From Aporrectodea caliginosa (taxonomy: Eukaryota > Annelida > Clitellata > Crassiclitellata > Lumbricidae), in the NCBI GenBank assembly GCA_020284085.1, contig JACEVL010006403.1:1467501-1531500 (forward strand): a stretch of DNA of 64,000 bases, in the 5' to 3' direction. Positions 37,901-52,900 of this stretch are shown here, in pieces. The first letter of the stretch is position 1. Every line of letters begins with the position of its first letter. The position numbers and the translations under genes were made by a program. Under the pieces are notes generated by a model that saw only the letters and a list, made by a program, of their open reading frames with translations, ran no database searches and was not told where the DNA came from.

Positions 37901-40900
37901 AATATAATAATTTTAAGTTTTTTGCTGGTTCCTTTAACAGTCGCTACGGTTGCAACACACCAGGACGTCACAGCACCTAGCTGTTAATAGCTGTGTGCTG
38001 GTGCAAAGGAATCATTTTATCATTTTTAACATTTTAAGATTGTTGACACTCTGTTGTGCTGTATAGTCTTTCAATGTTTATCATGCCTGATTTCAAGTCT
38101 TTTACCAGGCTATTCTGTTGTATTGTGAGAAGAAATTTTCATAAATCTGTTTCTGCCTATAGGAATGGCCAGTCAAAGGTGGCGAGTGGCCAACTGTGGC
38201 AACTAGCTATGAAGAAATTATCATCACTGGGTTGGTAGATACAATTATTTTTTATTGCTGCATTGCATTGCTTAAGCAATCTGTGTGCACTCTGGTGCAC
38301 CTTTGGCTGCCGCCTTAAGTTGGATGTTGGTAGCTGAGCCGGTTCTTGTTTCTTTCAATTGATAACCGTTGCTGATTTATTTCTTTTCACTGGCAGCAAT
38401 TTCTATTGCTCAAAAACTCTGTTAAGTAGTTTTTATGAGTAGTTTTATGTTAGGAAATCATCTGTAGAAGTATCTCTGGCAGACACAGACCAACCCGAAA
38501 CTGCTGCCTTACTAAGTATAGTGTAATGTAATTAAACGTTTATATAGTACCCCTTCGAGATATCTACTCAGAGACTCTCTCTGCGCTAGCCTATGATGTT
38601 AAATGTAATTACAAACAAATGTATTACTAAGTGTACAGACTTGGACTACAGGCCACTATGTACACTATATACTAGTCAGTTTGCATGTCACATATATGTG
38701 CTTTACATGTATTAATGGAAAGGTGATCTCTGTAGACTTGGGTGTTGGATAAAGTTAATGTAGTTCTGGGTTTCTGTCATACTTTGTAGGCATGCAGATG
38801 GTTCACTTAAGTTCTGGAATGCTCCTGGAGGTAAGAAAAATTCTGATTTAAAAATCATAATGGTTTCTTTTGACTTCCATTTCGTAAAGCAATGACTTTT
38901 TGAATGTATATGTAGCCGTGTGTAGTTAAGATAATAGTTAAGTTCTTAGTTCAGGATTTTCTACCCGTCTATTTTTTTGTACCTAGTTGAAAGAATAGGT
39001 TACGCTTTACTCTGCTGTAACTTCAAAATGAGTTATTCTTTGGGGTTCTGCCTTTATATGACCAGTGTAATCTTCCCTGTGTTGGCCACCTTGGTACTTT
39101 ATCCCTTCTGGTTTTCCCTATGCTTACCAAAGTAGTACCCCCTTTTGTGTCTAATGATGTTTTTTAATGTCATTAATTTGATTGCAATAAAAAAGATTTT
39201 ATTTGATTTGATCCTGGGTATTGGTAATCTTTTTATCTATAGCATATCATTTTCTTTCCATGTAGTCACTCTGCAAGTGTTGTACAAACTGAAGACAGCC
39301 AAGATGTTTGACGATAGCAGGAATAATAGCGTCGTCAGCGACTCGAATGACGCTCCTTATGCCGTTCAAATCATTCGACTTTGTGTCGAAAGTCGACTCC
39401 TCTGCGTTGCCGGCCTAAGCTACGTGACTCTGTTTCGGTATAACAAACAGGAGGCCATGCTTGAGTGTTCTGTAAGTATCACCAATTACTTGACCTGTTG
39501 CATGGGAAGCTGAGGTAGCTCTTCCAGCAAATATTGATTTTTGTAGGCCTAGAGATGTCTTGTAAACTCACAATTGAAGACTAAATTGCTCTACTTTATC
39601 TATTCTGCAATGTTTACAATATTCTATGTGAGCTGGACTAGTTGAGCTATACATGTCACTGTTCATTGAGCAAAGATGTCTTGTTTCACCATACTCTAGT
39701 GTGCAATAAGCTTTCCTTATGAAAATAAAGGAATTACTTCATGGAAGTGTAATCAAACAGCAATGCAGGTTTTGTAGTAAATTTTGGCAGGCTATAATTT
39801 GCCACTGTCCCCAGAATCCTGAAATAAATTACTTGGAATTTGGACATCCATTACATATGCTTTTCAGCAGAATTATTTCCCCTAGGTTTCTTTTAAATAC
39901 CACGGATATTCGCCAGTTAAGAGGTTAGACAGCTCTCGCTACACCAGCACACACCATAGCACTGAATTCAGAGTTAATTATTATATGCACTGTCTTAGTT
40001 CTTTTACATTATCTGGAAAAATGATAAATCCTACAAACCTAAACCTTTTCCTTGCAAAAAGTATGTTTTTGCATATGTGCTATATTAACAGCATGATAAC
40101 GATGTGATTTTGTGACTGCATCACTGTGACAGACATAATTCTACATCATAATTTCTGAGCTTGGCTTTAAACTTGCTTTGCTTTTAGGCGATAGAGGTCA
40201 CGTTGATGTACGACATCTCAGATGGATTTGACTCTCCAGAAAATGAATTTTCCAGTCTTCCAACATCTCAGAACTCTGGGTCAAATCCACAGGTGAGAGC
40301 CATTTCATCTTCTATTTATTCAGGGTATATTTTCTAAATGTTTGTCACGAGCTGATAGAGGTCTTCAGGCTCTTTTCTAGTTAGTATGTTTTAATATTAA
40401 AGCCTCCAAGGTTTGAAGACACTTTATAAATGGGTCATTCCCATAGCATACTTTGCCACACACAACTGAGTGTCGTGTATAAAACCGATTTAGGAATACC
40501 ATAAATGGTACTAATAATTATAATCTATTGCTGTATATGACGACTAGATCTGATCATTTACAACTAATAGTTAGCTTAACAAATTGCTTTCTATTACTTG
40601 CCTTGATGATTTTTGTTCTGTAGAATCTTCCGACGTGTGTTAGGCTAAAGACCGGTCAGCGCAAGTGGTCCGCCGGGTACCAGCCAGATCTCTGCTGCAT
40701 GCTGACGTGGTTCAATGGAGAGCCACCGAGTCCTATAGCAAGCATTGCTCTCAACTCCAAATATGGACTGTGAGTTCATTAGACTAATCTGGTCATGATT
40801 CCCCATTCAGTGGATGAACATATGCATGTTAACAGATGCTTATATATATATATATGTTAACAGATATATATTAAACAGTGCTTACTTGAAATGCACTATA

Positions 40901-43900
40901 TTAATACATAATTTTTCCATTTCAGCGGACCAGTGATAGTTTATTCGGCAAATGCTGTATTCATGCGTGAAGCACTGTGTTGTCTTAATTTGATCCTGTC
41001 AAATGACCAATCACAGTTTAGCCTGCAGAGGCTGTCTGCCCCATTAATTTTTATCCAATCTGTAAATAATTTTTTGTCCTGAAGTACTTAGCGGTATGTT
41101 TTTTAAAGCGTTTACCACATGTGCAGAGTCAGTCAATCTGAATTTGAGATGTGGATAAGTATTCACTTGAGGTGCAGATAAAGATAACAAAAACTGGAGT
41201 GAAGTAACAAGTCTTGGCTTATGGATGAAATGTCGATGCCAAACGAGTGTGTTGGGTTTTACAGCTACTGTTACGACTGAATCAATTCCAATCTATTGTA
41301 AATCATTCCCGTGTAATCAAACCCAAATCATTCTATTATAAATTTGTGTAAATTTTGTTTCAAGTACCAATCTAGTTCATCCTAACACTGTGCCATTCAG
41401 TTCAAGCCACTGTTATCCAGTCAAAACCATTTAAGTTGAAAAGATGATGAGCTATTAGAAAAGTCTGTTAAATTTCATTTAAGTCCATCATGGCATTAAC
41501 AGAAACGTTAATTGGATTTCCTTTGAGATACATTTGTGTACAAACGTGAAGCATTAATTGGTAATAATTATGGCTTTCTAATGCTTGAACCTTCTGGTGT
41601 ATTGAAAATATCCTGGTTTTAATTTTTTAAGGCTGGCACTTGGCAATGAGGCTGGTCTGGCAATTGTCGATATTCTTCAGAAATCCTGTCTGCTGAACAT
41701 TGGTACACCAGATCTATATGGTAGGTAATTGTGGGGTTAATTCTAAACTGTTTAAAGGTATTTTGTTCACACACGTATAATAAAATGACTAATATTAATT
41801 AACGGGAGTTAATTAATTAATTGTCTTTCATGAACTCATTCTTCACAGCCACTTTGATTGTATGTAATGCTTGTACACTGCAATTTTAAACTGCACTTGA
41901 TTCAATTTTATGCATAACTGATGTAGCTTGTATTTCTTTTCTGATGGAAACTAATATTGCACACATTTGTTGTGTACTGTTTAATTGCTAATAGAAGTAG
42001 GTTTTCCAGCTAGAGGGATTTTTTGCCTACTTGTTGTGCCCCATATATCTTTATTTGAAATAAATGTGTGTACTGACATGGAGATATCTTTACAGCAGTA
42101 AAGTAACATTTGATTGTATTTATTTGAAAAATGATATCCACTATAGCCTGACCAAGTGTGGATATATTCTGTTTGTCGATGTTGCATTTTATGGTAAGCT
42201 GATAAAAACGGACTAGGTCATATAAGTTGCAGTCACTCATTACCAGATAAATTTTGAGTCATGTTATGTTTTGATGCAGTTGGCAATAGTATCAACTCTT
42301 GGACTTTTGGTACATTTTGATTACTATCTATCTATCTATGTAATTTATATAGCGCCCCTTCAAGTTAACTACTCGGAGGCACTCACAACCCAGGCCCGGC
42401 CAAAGGGAAAAGTAACAAGAGTTTACAAGTCCTGTCACTGATATGGGGTGTGATAGCCGAGAGGTTAGATCACTCGGCTTATAACATGGGGAGTATGAGT
42501 TCGAGCTTCCTCTCAGGAAGTCACTTGAGCAAATTTCTTCACACACAATTGCATATTGCTGTTCATGTTCTATGAGTTGGGCATGTGTGAACTCTGAGCT
42601 TTTGAAGGAGGGCAAAAAATGTACCAAGTACAGTTGTATTGTATTGTATTGTTTTGACTACTGTTTATGATATCTGTGAGAAAAAGTCAGTGGATTAGTT
42701 ATAATCTTGAGTTTCTCAGTTTAATTTACTGGAATTTGTTGTTCATAGGTTCGATGGATCCTCACTCGAGGACGCCACGCTCTCCAAAACTGAAGTCGCG
42801 GTCACAGGGCTTTGACGGTATGTCGCACTCCATGACTCCAGATGACATCAAGTCGCCAAACTTTGAACAGGTATGGCAGACTTCATTTGTTGTTTGTAAG
42901 GTTTGTTTGTCCCGGCCAAGTCAACTGCAACTAACCTGTCAGTTATAACTGGCCCAGATACATGACTTTAGTGGCCACAGGTGTTCCTTACATTTTGTAG
43001 TAGTCACAAGTGTTTACAGGAAAAGTTAAGCAGTCAGCAAGAAAATTCAACCTCAGATGAGAGGCTTGGGTTAATTGCAGACATACAGCTGTTTTGTTCA
43101 GTTTGAGTAAATTTGAACAAATTCTAAAGTTAGAGCAAGAAAAATAAGTCATTTTTTATTTTTTTAAAGAGTAGAAAAAGAACAGTGCTAGTCGATGATA
43201 TGTTGTTTCTGTGTCATTGTAACAGAACGTTTTCATAATGCCTTTCAGAATTGCTATTATTAGTTATTATTATTACTATGCCTTTATTAAGCTATTAAGC
43301 ACTACTATCTAATGACCAAGCATCAATCGATGGCACTGAGTATTTGTGAGTGAAGAATTTGCTCTTAGTCCCTACACAGTAACTGTCTCAAGGGAAGCTT
43401 GATCCTCTACTTTCAACATTGACTACTGCCTGCCTTGTATTTGATGAATGCAGACTGATGATATTTGTTTACATCACACTCATATTTTTGTTTATAATTT
43501 GACTTGCGAATTGCCATACATTGCTTTTGGTAATTCAGAAACCTTGTCTGAATGTCTTATGGCATGCTTGGTCATATTCATGTGTTCTTATTGTCAGACA
43601 ACAGTAGGGCTGTCAACGGGGGCCCGGGTTGCCGGGCCCCCGTTCGAACGATTGAGCCCGGGCCGGTAAATCAATTTTCAAAGCCCGCGGAAGAGGCATA
43701 GTGCCTTAAACATGCATTCCAATTGTTTAAAAAATTACGGTCTAAGGGCTTAATAGCTGGCAGATGGCTGTTGCCTGTACAGCCAAGCCGCGTGGGGTGG
43801 GGGCAGTCTACGGCCCAAGATTGCTTGCGTGGGGGCAATTGTATTTCAAGAGGAGCGCCGCCTTGTAACATCGTAACAGTCCGTCATGCACGTGTGTGGG

Positions 43901-46900
43901 GGATCCCGAGTTTAACAACATCGTACAAAGGCCTTTGATGCCGGCAGAAATTATTTTGAACAGTTCTCACGCTCGCGTGTGGTCTGAGAGAAGCCAATCC
44001 AAGAAGGGAGGGGTGGACAGACAAGCCGCCCCTCCACGCCTATAGACTCTGGGTGGGAGGCCTAAGGCTAAATCCGCGGACAGCGGAGAGGGATTGGCTG
44101 TTTATGCCGGCGCCTTTCAGACTAGACCCGTTCATGAGGGCTGCTTAATGTTGTGCCCCACTGGAAATGTGTGTCCCCATACAAGCTATCTTCCATCGGG
44201 ACTGGCCGGTGACAGCTGTCAATCAATGTAGGCATGTAGCACACAGTGGCGTAACTTCATATTCTGGGCCCCCCTGCAAGATTTTCAAAATGGGCCCCCC
44301 TCCATACAGCCGATGACAATCTGATAGACAATTTTATGTTTCAAATTATCGACTCACTTTTGAGGCATACATTTTAATGATTTTAATTTATGATATTTTA
44401 TTTTATTATTAATTTGTAATCTTATGCCACAACTAAAAATTGTTTTCGATTTGCATTAAAATTGATTAAAATGAGTCAATTTTACATCGTTTTTTAAGTT
44501 CGTTTTGTAAATCCTTCTTTTTCCGTCGTTTAGCTGCTCCACTTAGAGGCTTGCTAGCCATCATTAGTACAATTTTTTATTTTTAAATCTTAAATTTTGT
44601 ATTGTAATCCGATCTAATGTTTTGTTGTTATATAATTTAAAAAAATAGTAATAATAATTTTACATTTTTATATTATTAAAAACTATTTTATTAATCTATT
44701 TAAACAAACTTTTTAAATAAATATCAACAACGATGGCCGACGGAAACTTGGCAATGAGACTAATGACGTCAGCATAAATCAAAGACGAAAAGTGAAACTA
44801 ATTGAGTGAATTAACTGCAAATTTCAACGTCATCTGGCGATTATAGTTTGCCTTCGAGTCACTGCTCACTAGCTTAAATCAAAGCCTAGAAAAATATGCG
44901 CCGACCGCGCATCAATAGTAATATTCCACATCATCTGCCTGCCTGCATGATTTATTGATTTTACAAGGCTAAGGAGTTTACAAGGAGTTTCGGTTTCCGG
45001 CTTTCTGCTGTGCATTTATTAATTAAAATAGTTCATTTTTTCAGGTTTGAAAATGGGCCCCCTTTTACCTGGGCCCCCCCGCAGTTGCGGGCCCTGCGGG
45101 CCCATAGTTACGCTACTGGTAGCACACATATTACGAAATTTAACTAGTCTCTAGCAATCAATATCCAAGTAGGAGGCTGTTTTACTGACGGGCTTACGGG
45201 CCCCCGTTCAGGTTGTTCCCGGGTACCCGGGCTGCAGTTTACTAACATTTTGACAGCCCTAGACAACAGCAGATAATGTTATCGCAGGAATACCCTTAAA
45301 ATGTTGAACCTTGCCATATGGCATGGTAACGCTTGGTATGGTAGTCACTAAAAAATTTCAAGACAACTCTAAGTGTGTCTGGTGATACAAGACCTTCCTC
45401 AATTTGGAGAGTCTGAAATTATGTATGATCCATGATGTTCTTATACATTGTACTTATACATTATACGTGGGGCGCGGTGGTGTAGGGGTATGTTCGTTGC
45501 CTTGCAGCCGGAGGGTTGCGGGTTCGAAACCGCCGCGTAGGGACTCTGGGCAAGTCCTTCACTCGCAATTGCTCATGTGCTTCGGCGTGAAACTCCGAGT
45601 CAGTGTCCGCGCTGTAGTCGGGAGCGCCTCTGAGGAGAAATCTTGAAGGGGCGCTATAACAAGTGCTCATACATACATACATACATTATACATTGTTCTT
45701 ATACATTGTTACTATCATTGTTCTCTTGCTAATGAGAAAGTTGTCTGGCAGCAGATGAAGCTGGACTTTCTTTGTCACAGATGGTTTTAGTCTAAAACCA
45801 CAAGAATTGCCACTGTAGTTTCTGCTCTGAGAAAACATTGATTTTAAGATTATTGTTATCTATTGTCAGATAGACTTATTCAGCATAATGAGTTCTGTCT
45901 AGAATGGGAACTGTTTGCAAAAATATTGTACTGATTAGAGTTGTGTCAACTAGCAGTTGTTACCTATTAATGTTGTATGACTGATAGTTCTCAAGTAATT
46001 TTGAATTACATGCCTGAGAAGATGCTGTGCCAATAACCAAACACAAACTTTCTATATACTCCTAGAGACTAGTTAATGAAATTAGTTATTCCACATACTT
46101 CAGTGATTCGTAACTGGTGCCTGCCATGGCTTCACTGGAATCTGACACATGCTCACTATTAACACTTTTAACGATTAGCATGTACTAAAAGTGAGTAGGA
46201 AACCAATGCAGCTCATCGTGAAAGTGTTAAGCCACGGGCCCACGACTAATACAGCAATCTGCTTAGATACCGGGTGCTCATGATTCTTTGGTTAGATGCA
46301 TTCAACGCCCGTATGCCACCTATTGGGCCTGAGCACCCGCTGACAGGCCTGCGTGTCAATTTATATTGAATATGTAGAATATATAGAATGCATTTGTTTT
46401 GTTGCTAATAACTATTGAAGTCTGATTTTAAAATAAATGTTTTAAATTTTCAACAAAATGGAAGTTGGTTTGACTAGGTCAACTATTCTTGGCTGATTCA
46501 GCATTTATATTCTTCTGAGGGGAATCCTCTGGACAATCTACAGAGGATCATGTTATCTTTGAAAATTGCCTTTTCAGTGTGACACTCTCATATCCTGATT
46601 CCAATATCTGCCTATAAAAACAAAACATTTCACCGTTACGCTTTTATTTATATTTTTAAATCTTTTGGTAACCATCATTCTCTCTGACCTACTTCAAACT
46701 CAGTTTTCATTTAAAATGTCGTATCAAACAAACAGCCACAAACTAGACTTATGAAAATCACATGAATCGTCAAACTGAGGCAAAGTGCCGTTTAAAGTTG
46801 TTAGCAGATAATTATGTGTTGTCAGCCGTTTGTCTTAATTTATTTACAGCTTCGTGTAAAAATAACTTTTGGACAGAATTAAATATAAATGTTTGATACG

Positions 46901-49900
46901 GTTCTGAGAGCAGCTTAATTTTTTATATATTTGTTTAAGCAAGATATTCGGATGAACTTGTGAATGGCTTATTGTCTGCTGGTTATATTGCATTGTTTTC
47001 ATTTGAAAATGTTTTAGCATGGGCCAAACCCATCCTCACCAAATCATCCAAAATCTGTTCCCTGTCATCCCCATGAATCTGCTTTCAAGGCAGCTGAGCT
47101 GTCTGTGATAAATGAAGGTTCTCTCGATGCCTGTGACGAGGATTCAGCAACGCCAAAGCACAACAACAACAATGTTTCACATGCGAAGGAGAAATCCCCG
47201 AGTGGTAAAGGTGGACCACCAAAGAGACCCGAAGTGAGCGAAGCTGTTCGAAGTTTGCTGGAACAGAGAAGGTCCAGCAAAGATATGGTGGAAAGGGCAG
47301 CAGCCATTGAGGCAGCAAAAGCGAAGGAAAAACAAATGGTGCGTGACGACGCCTTTCTCCTTCCATTGGTCATTACGTCTCCAGATGCACGCCGTCATTC
47401 CACGGCAGCTGATGCTCTAAGCTGTGCAAAGCAGTACTCTAAGCTGCGCCTGAACATGCCACAACGGGATGCCACAGGCGAGGTGACCGAGTTGCCGCAC
47501 ACTGATTCAGAATCCGATATATGTAACAGTAGCTATCCGTTTGCCAAAAACTCGCCGCGTCTCATGCGTGCCTCCTGGAGCTCGACAGGTCCTAGCTACA
47601 TGGAAAACACCGGTGACAATTGCATGGAGGTTCCACACACGGCGCCGGTCATGGCTTCCAAGCCTGACGGTTTCCGACTCGTCGGAAAAGTCAACCGGAA
47701 GCTCAAGCAGTGCTTGAAGGTTGCCACCGGTTGGCGGAACGACAGGGATCTTTCGACGGAGTCGGAAGGTGACTTTTCAGCTCCAGGAAAGGCAAAGTCG
47801 CCTGAGATTCAAGTCATTGACTTGACTTCCGATGACTTAGAAGCATCTTCATCTGTTCATAAGCTGACTTATGCCGAATTTTTGGCGCTCGGTACGTCCT
47901 GGAAACATTCTCTGCTTTCTTTTCTGTGCTTTCCTTTCCTTTCGTTTTCTTGCCGATTTCTCAGATTCCTGCTTTTAGTGGTGCTGATGCTTTCTGTCAC
48001 CGTGGCACATTTTACTGACCTTTAGCACTATCCTGTGTTGTGCTGACACATATTTATGTCATGATTTTGTGTCAGTTTCATGCTATATGCTTTTAATTTC
48101 ATTTATTCTACCATCTTGAGCAGCAGTCTGTCATTTCCAACATTGCAGCCCATTTGAAGCAACGTCTGATAAAATCGTGGCTTGCATACTAACAAATGTT
48201 TTTCAATTTTAGCTGATATGGGTGAGAATCAATGCCACCACTTACCATATGATACAGCGAGAGATTCCATACTCTCTGACGACAAACATTTTAATTTTGC
48301 AGGATTTCCATTGCAGTGTCGATTATATTGTTAACAAAGTGTTTGTGAATTGCAGCAAATAAATTTTGTCATTGGTTGTGTTATTACTGTGAATACACTT
48401 TTCGATTCTTTTATGCGTAGAGTGGTGTGAATTTCGTGTTCCTCTTTGAAAATTGTGAAAGTGTTTTGTTGAACGCTTGTAAAATTTCAAATTTTTCTTT
48501 ATGATGAAATCTGTTTTAAAATCAGACTTGCTTCTTAAAACTTGTGATGATGTATTGGGACTATGTAAATTCTTCAATTTCCTTGCATTACATGATAAGC
48601 TGCTCAACGATGTTTACTGTTCTATCACCCCGATTAACAAAATCATTTTTTCTTTTGTTTGACATGCTGTCTATTCAGCTGCAAGGGAAGTTTCTTCTCT
48701 TGGAAATTGTCTTTCCTTTCTTTAGTCTATTAGTCGTATATACTCACTGTGTTAGATTGCACTGGCATGGAACTACCTCTTGCTTGTTTGGTGTTCGTAT
48801 TATTATCGATGGTGTCTGTGGGTTGTCCATTCGTGTTATGAACTTCATTAAGTTAGGGTTTTTAGTTTTCTGGAGTCTTTTTCATTGTGGAGCATGAAAT
48901 GTGGTTGTAGGATTCTATAGCATGATGCAGGACTTGTGCAGGTTTATTTTCGGCTTGCATGTTATGTTGGCTTATCGTACAGCCATCCTTCTTACAGAAC
49001 TTTGTGGTGTCTAATGTGTCAGTGTAATGTGTAAATACATATTGCAGAGTTGCTGCATTGTTCTTGTAGTTCTATATTCTTCAGCTGACTGATTTTTCAG
49101 CCATGGACCATCTCCGAGACTTTGTTAATAGAGGCTTCTAAGAAATAAGCAATTGCCTTAGCTTACCTCTGTCTAAGGTTTGTTATGGTGCTTGTAAATG
49201 GAAACCCTGTTGGTTGAAATGTTCTTGGTAGAAAATTACCAGATGAAATTTAGATGAATATCCTTGATGGAAAATTTGGGATGAAATGTTTTTGGTTGAA
49301 AATTACTCGATGAAATTTAGATGAAATGTTCTTGACCGAAAATTATGCCATGAAATGTGTTTGGTTGAAAAATTATGGGACAAAAGTATTTTGTTGAAAA
49401 ATTATTGGAGGAATTGTTCTTGGTGTGGATGTCAAATTGTCATAATTGTTTTATGTAGACTTTCATAGATTGAACATTCGTGGAATAAATCTGTGTTGTT
49501 TAAAGGTTTCATGTACCTAGATGTGTTCTTGGCGTAGTTGTTCGTGGTTTCAGGTGTTTGTATTTTTGTTAGATTATCTGTGGTTAAGTCATAGTTAAGT
49601 TGTAGTTTAGTTGTTGCTGGTCTGGGTGTAGTTGTTGGTCTCCAGTTGTGATTTGCAAGTGCACAAAGGCTGTTCAGCTTCTGTTCAAAACTGAAGAAAT
49701 GACAAAGCCATTTGAAGATGTAAAGAAACATTGAATCAAATATTCAAGAAAATTTATCATGCTTTCCATTACATGTAACTGGAGTAAATTCTGTTAGAAA
49801 TCATTTTAAAGATATTCTATATTCTTGAGTCTCTCGTTGATTCCCATCCGAATTTCATTACCCTTCAGTGTAATGAAATAAATAAAATACTGAAATAAAA

Positions 49901-52900
49901 TAAATGTCACTGTTTCTAAATATTTTAATCCTGAACATTTAAATGCATGGACTGTGGCTGGCATATAACTGCCAACAGTATGATGATCACTTCTGCCAAC
50001 TGAGTGTGATTAACTATCTTGTGTAGGGCATCCTAAGAGTGATTATTTGTCATATAGATGACAACTGATTAGAGTAAAATTACATGCCACCTACCTCAAT
50101 GTCTGTTTGGTTCACTAGAGCACGACTGGCATTGGATAATTATGTTTACCAGGGCGTGACCATTAAAGGGTTAATCATGGGATAAATGGCTTTATTGTTT
50201 CAGTTGATTTTTGAAACAGGCTGAAACGAGATTATGATGTCGCAGTTCATTACAGTGAAACCTTGGTAATGGCATTTCGTAAACATGTGATCAAAGAATT
50301 AATGTTTTAGCCAAACATTGCAATTTGATTATAAGAAAGTTACCTTCCCAAATCCTCCTTCTCTAAGTTCCTTCCAAGCATATGCCAACTCAGCGACATC
50401 GGCTGTGTCCTTGTTACGTTTTATTAGATACAGATCTGTATTTGCCTTTGGCTTCCCTTCAAGTGTTTTCATGACCCTCACTGTCTGTTGTGATCTTCTT
50501 TGTCTTTGTTTTAATCTTATTGGATCATCTGCTCCAATTCCGACTTCATCTTGAGAGCAAAAGGCATCTTGCATTGTCTTCTTATAATACTGTACTACTG
50601 GTTCAGCTGTTTAAAAATGATGACCTTGAGGACACAGACTCTGTTTTAGAAGGCCATACAAAATAGACCAAAAGGGGCTACTGGGCTACATTGTGAATTA
50701 AAAAGGGCTACATTGTGAATTAAAAAGGGCTACATTGTGAGTTAAAAAGGGTTAAATTGTGAATTAAAAAGGGTTAAATTGTGAATTAAAAGGGCGTAAT
50801 TGTGAATTAAAAAGGACTAAATTGTGAATTTAAAAGGGCTAAATTGTGAATTAAAAAGGACTAAATTGTGAATTTAAAAGGACTAAATTGTGAATTAGGA
50901 AATTGGGTTAAATTGTGAATTAAAAGGGCGTAATTGTGAATTAAAAAGGACTAAATTGTGAATTTAAAAGGACTAAATTGTGAATTAAAAAGGACTAAAT
51001 TGTGAATTTTAAATTGTGAGGGCTAAATTGTGTATTAGGACACTACTTATTATGGCTGACACTACTTATTATCATGGCTGTTTATGAGCCTTTTGTGTTT
51101 CTGCCTTTTTCACTTTAATAATTTTAAAACTCAGATGAGTTTATGGGGCTTCTCTGATGGGTTTCTCTTGAAGTTGTGCTATGTAAATTTGAAATAAAAA
51201 TTTTGGGGTTTCACTGTCTGCTTGTTACTGTTGGATGACTGCATCTGCCTTTGCAATAAATGTGGTGTTTGTTGTCGATTATTTTATAGTTAACATTGCT
51301 TAACATTGCCTCTTGCTATGCAATTTATTTAAAGTTTGATAGTTTTATCTTATTATGATTCCATTCATACAGGTTTACTGTTAGTTTTAATGATCCTAAA
51401 GAGGGTGCTCGATAGTGTGGTGGTTAGTGTAGTGGACTGTCAATCGAGAGGCCGGGGTTCATATCCCTGCCAGGGCAGAAATTTCATTATAGCCAACTCA
51501 GCTATAATGAGTACACTGACCATACACTGTCAGTGGGAAGATGAGATGACGAGGATGAGGACTGGCCACCTGCCCTCATATGCCTAGGATAAGAAAAAAA
51601 TGAAGTTGCTAACACTTCATGCCCATGGCTGCCTGTCAGGCTAGCTTAAGAGACTGCTTTACAAATAGAGGCGCTACACAAATGTTTATGTATGGCACAT
51701 TGTTCATTCATTGGCACGCTGGGCCTATTGTCCTCTGATTACGGATTCAGTCCTGCTTAACAGACTGTGTAAGTTGTTCATGCACATATCTCTTGCCTGA
51801 GATTCAGATTTACTTACTTCACTCCTCATGTAATAAGCACAGAAAATAAGTAATTGAATTTAATGATTTGACAAAGCTCTTTGATTGAATCCTGTGCAAT
51901 CCAAAGTGAGACAACGTTATGGCCTTTTTTCCTTTTTAAATTGCTTTAACACAGGCCTTGGTTTCACTGAAATTCTCTTAAGATAAGCCTGAGTTGAAAT
52001 GAAATGAAATTCTTCTGTTCGTAGGCAGTGTGGATAACAGTTGGGTTACAGTCTTTAACTTTTTAGTCTACTCTTTTAATGAGATTCTGTTGTGTGAAAG
52101 CTTAAATTCCTTTCAATTAATAACCTTTTGTTCTCTACCTGTGTTCATTGTACGTAAACTTACAACTTGCTGCTGTTGGATTTTACAGACAGGACAGAAG
52201 GCGCGACTTTTTCTCGATCCCAAAGTTCGAGCACATCGAGCCTGGACAACATCATCAAGGAAGCTGTACAGTGCCTCACTTTTGGAGAAGTCTTCGCCCG
52301 CAAGTCAGGTGAGTGCTCGTGATGGTTGTATTGGCAGTCTTTGGCAGTGTAGAAGTCTTGACTGTAGAAGTCTTGAAGGCTGACACAGACAACAAGGAAG
52401 ACTGTCTGTCAGTTAAAGTGGATTGGGGTAACACACGGTGGGTAGGGTTTTGTTTTAAACAGCATGCAGAAACAGTCATGGAGCCTTCTGAAGCTGGAAG
52501 ATTAGCTATCACTCTGTACGGAGGCACTGTAAGGCATCTCATCTGCGATTTCCTTGATCAAAATGACTGTTTATGAAATATAATCTGATAATCTATTTAA
52601 TCCAAATTATTTTTTCAAGCAATAAAATATTAAAATGGAATCTTTTGTTTTAAAACTTGCTATGATGCTATTACTGTGATGTAACATGGAGGTTTAAAAA
52701 TATAAAAATTTGTTTTTTTATGATTATTGTTGTGATTCTGGGTGTTTCAGTTGTGATCTTCAATGGGGTGCACGGTGGTCCAGCGTTTAGAATGATGGAC
52801 TCTTAGTCATAAGGTTTATGGTTCAAATTTCAACAACAGCAGAAATTTTGTAAGAGATTTCTGCTTCACTACACCTTCTAACAAATAGCAGAGCTACAAT

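Noticed and set aside
45467..45545. tRNA gene
   Set aside because: A and B boxes are present, but the cloverleaf is not complete and the unit continues into a SINE body and LINE tail.
47892..48025. Continuation of exon 20 to a stop
   Set aside because: A hydrophobic, low-complexity read-through (Phe/Leu/Ser rich) after a good gtacgt donor. It could be a truncated isoform by intron retention, but nothing supports it.
48205..48230. Tiny exon after an acceptor-like tttcaattttag
   Set aside because: It would hold only a few codons, has no family counterpart, and exons 20 and 21 join in phase without it.
50690..51040. Possible CRISPR-like array of 22-bp repeats
   Set aside because: The units are directly adjacent with no spacers and lie in an animal intron; it is a minisatellite.
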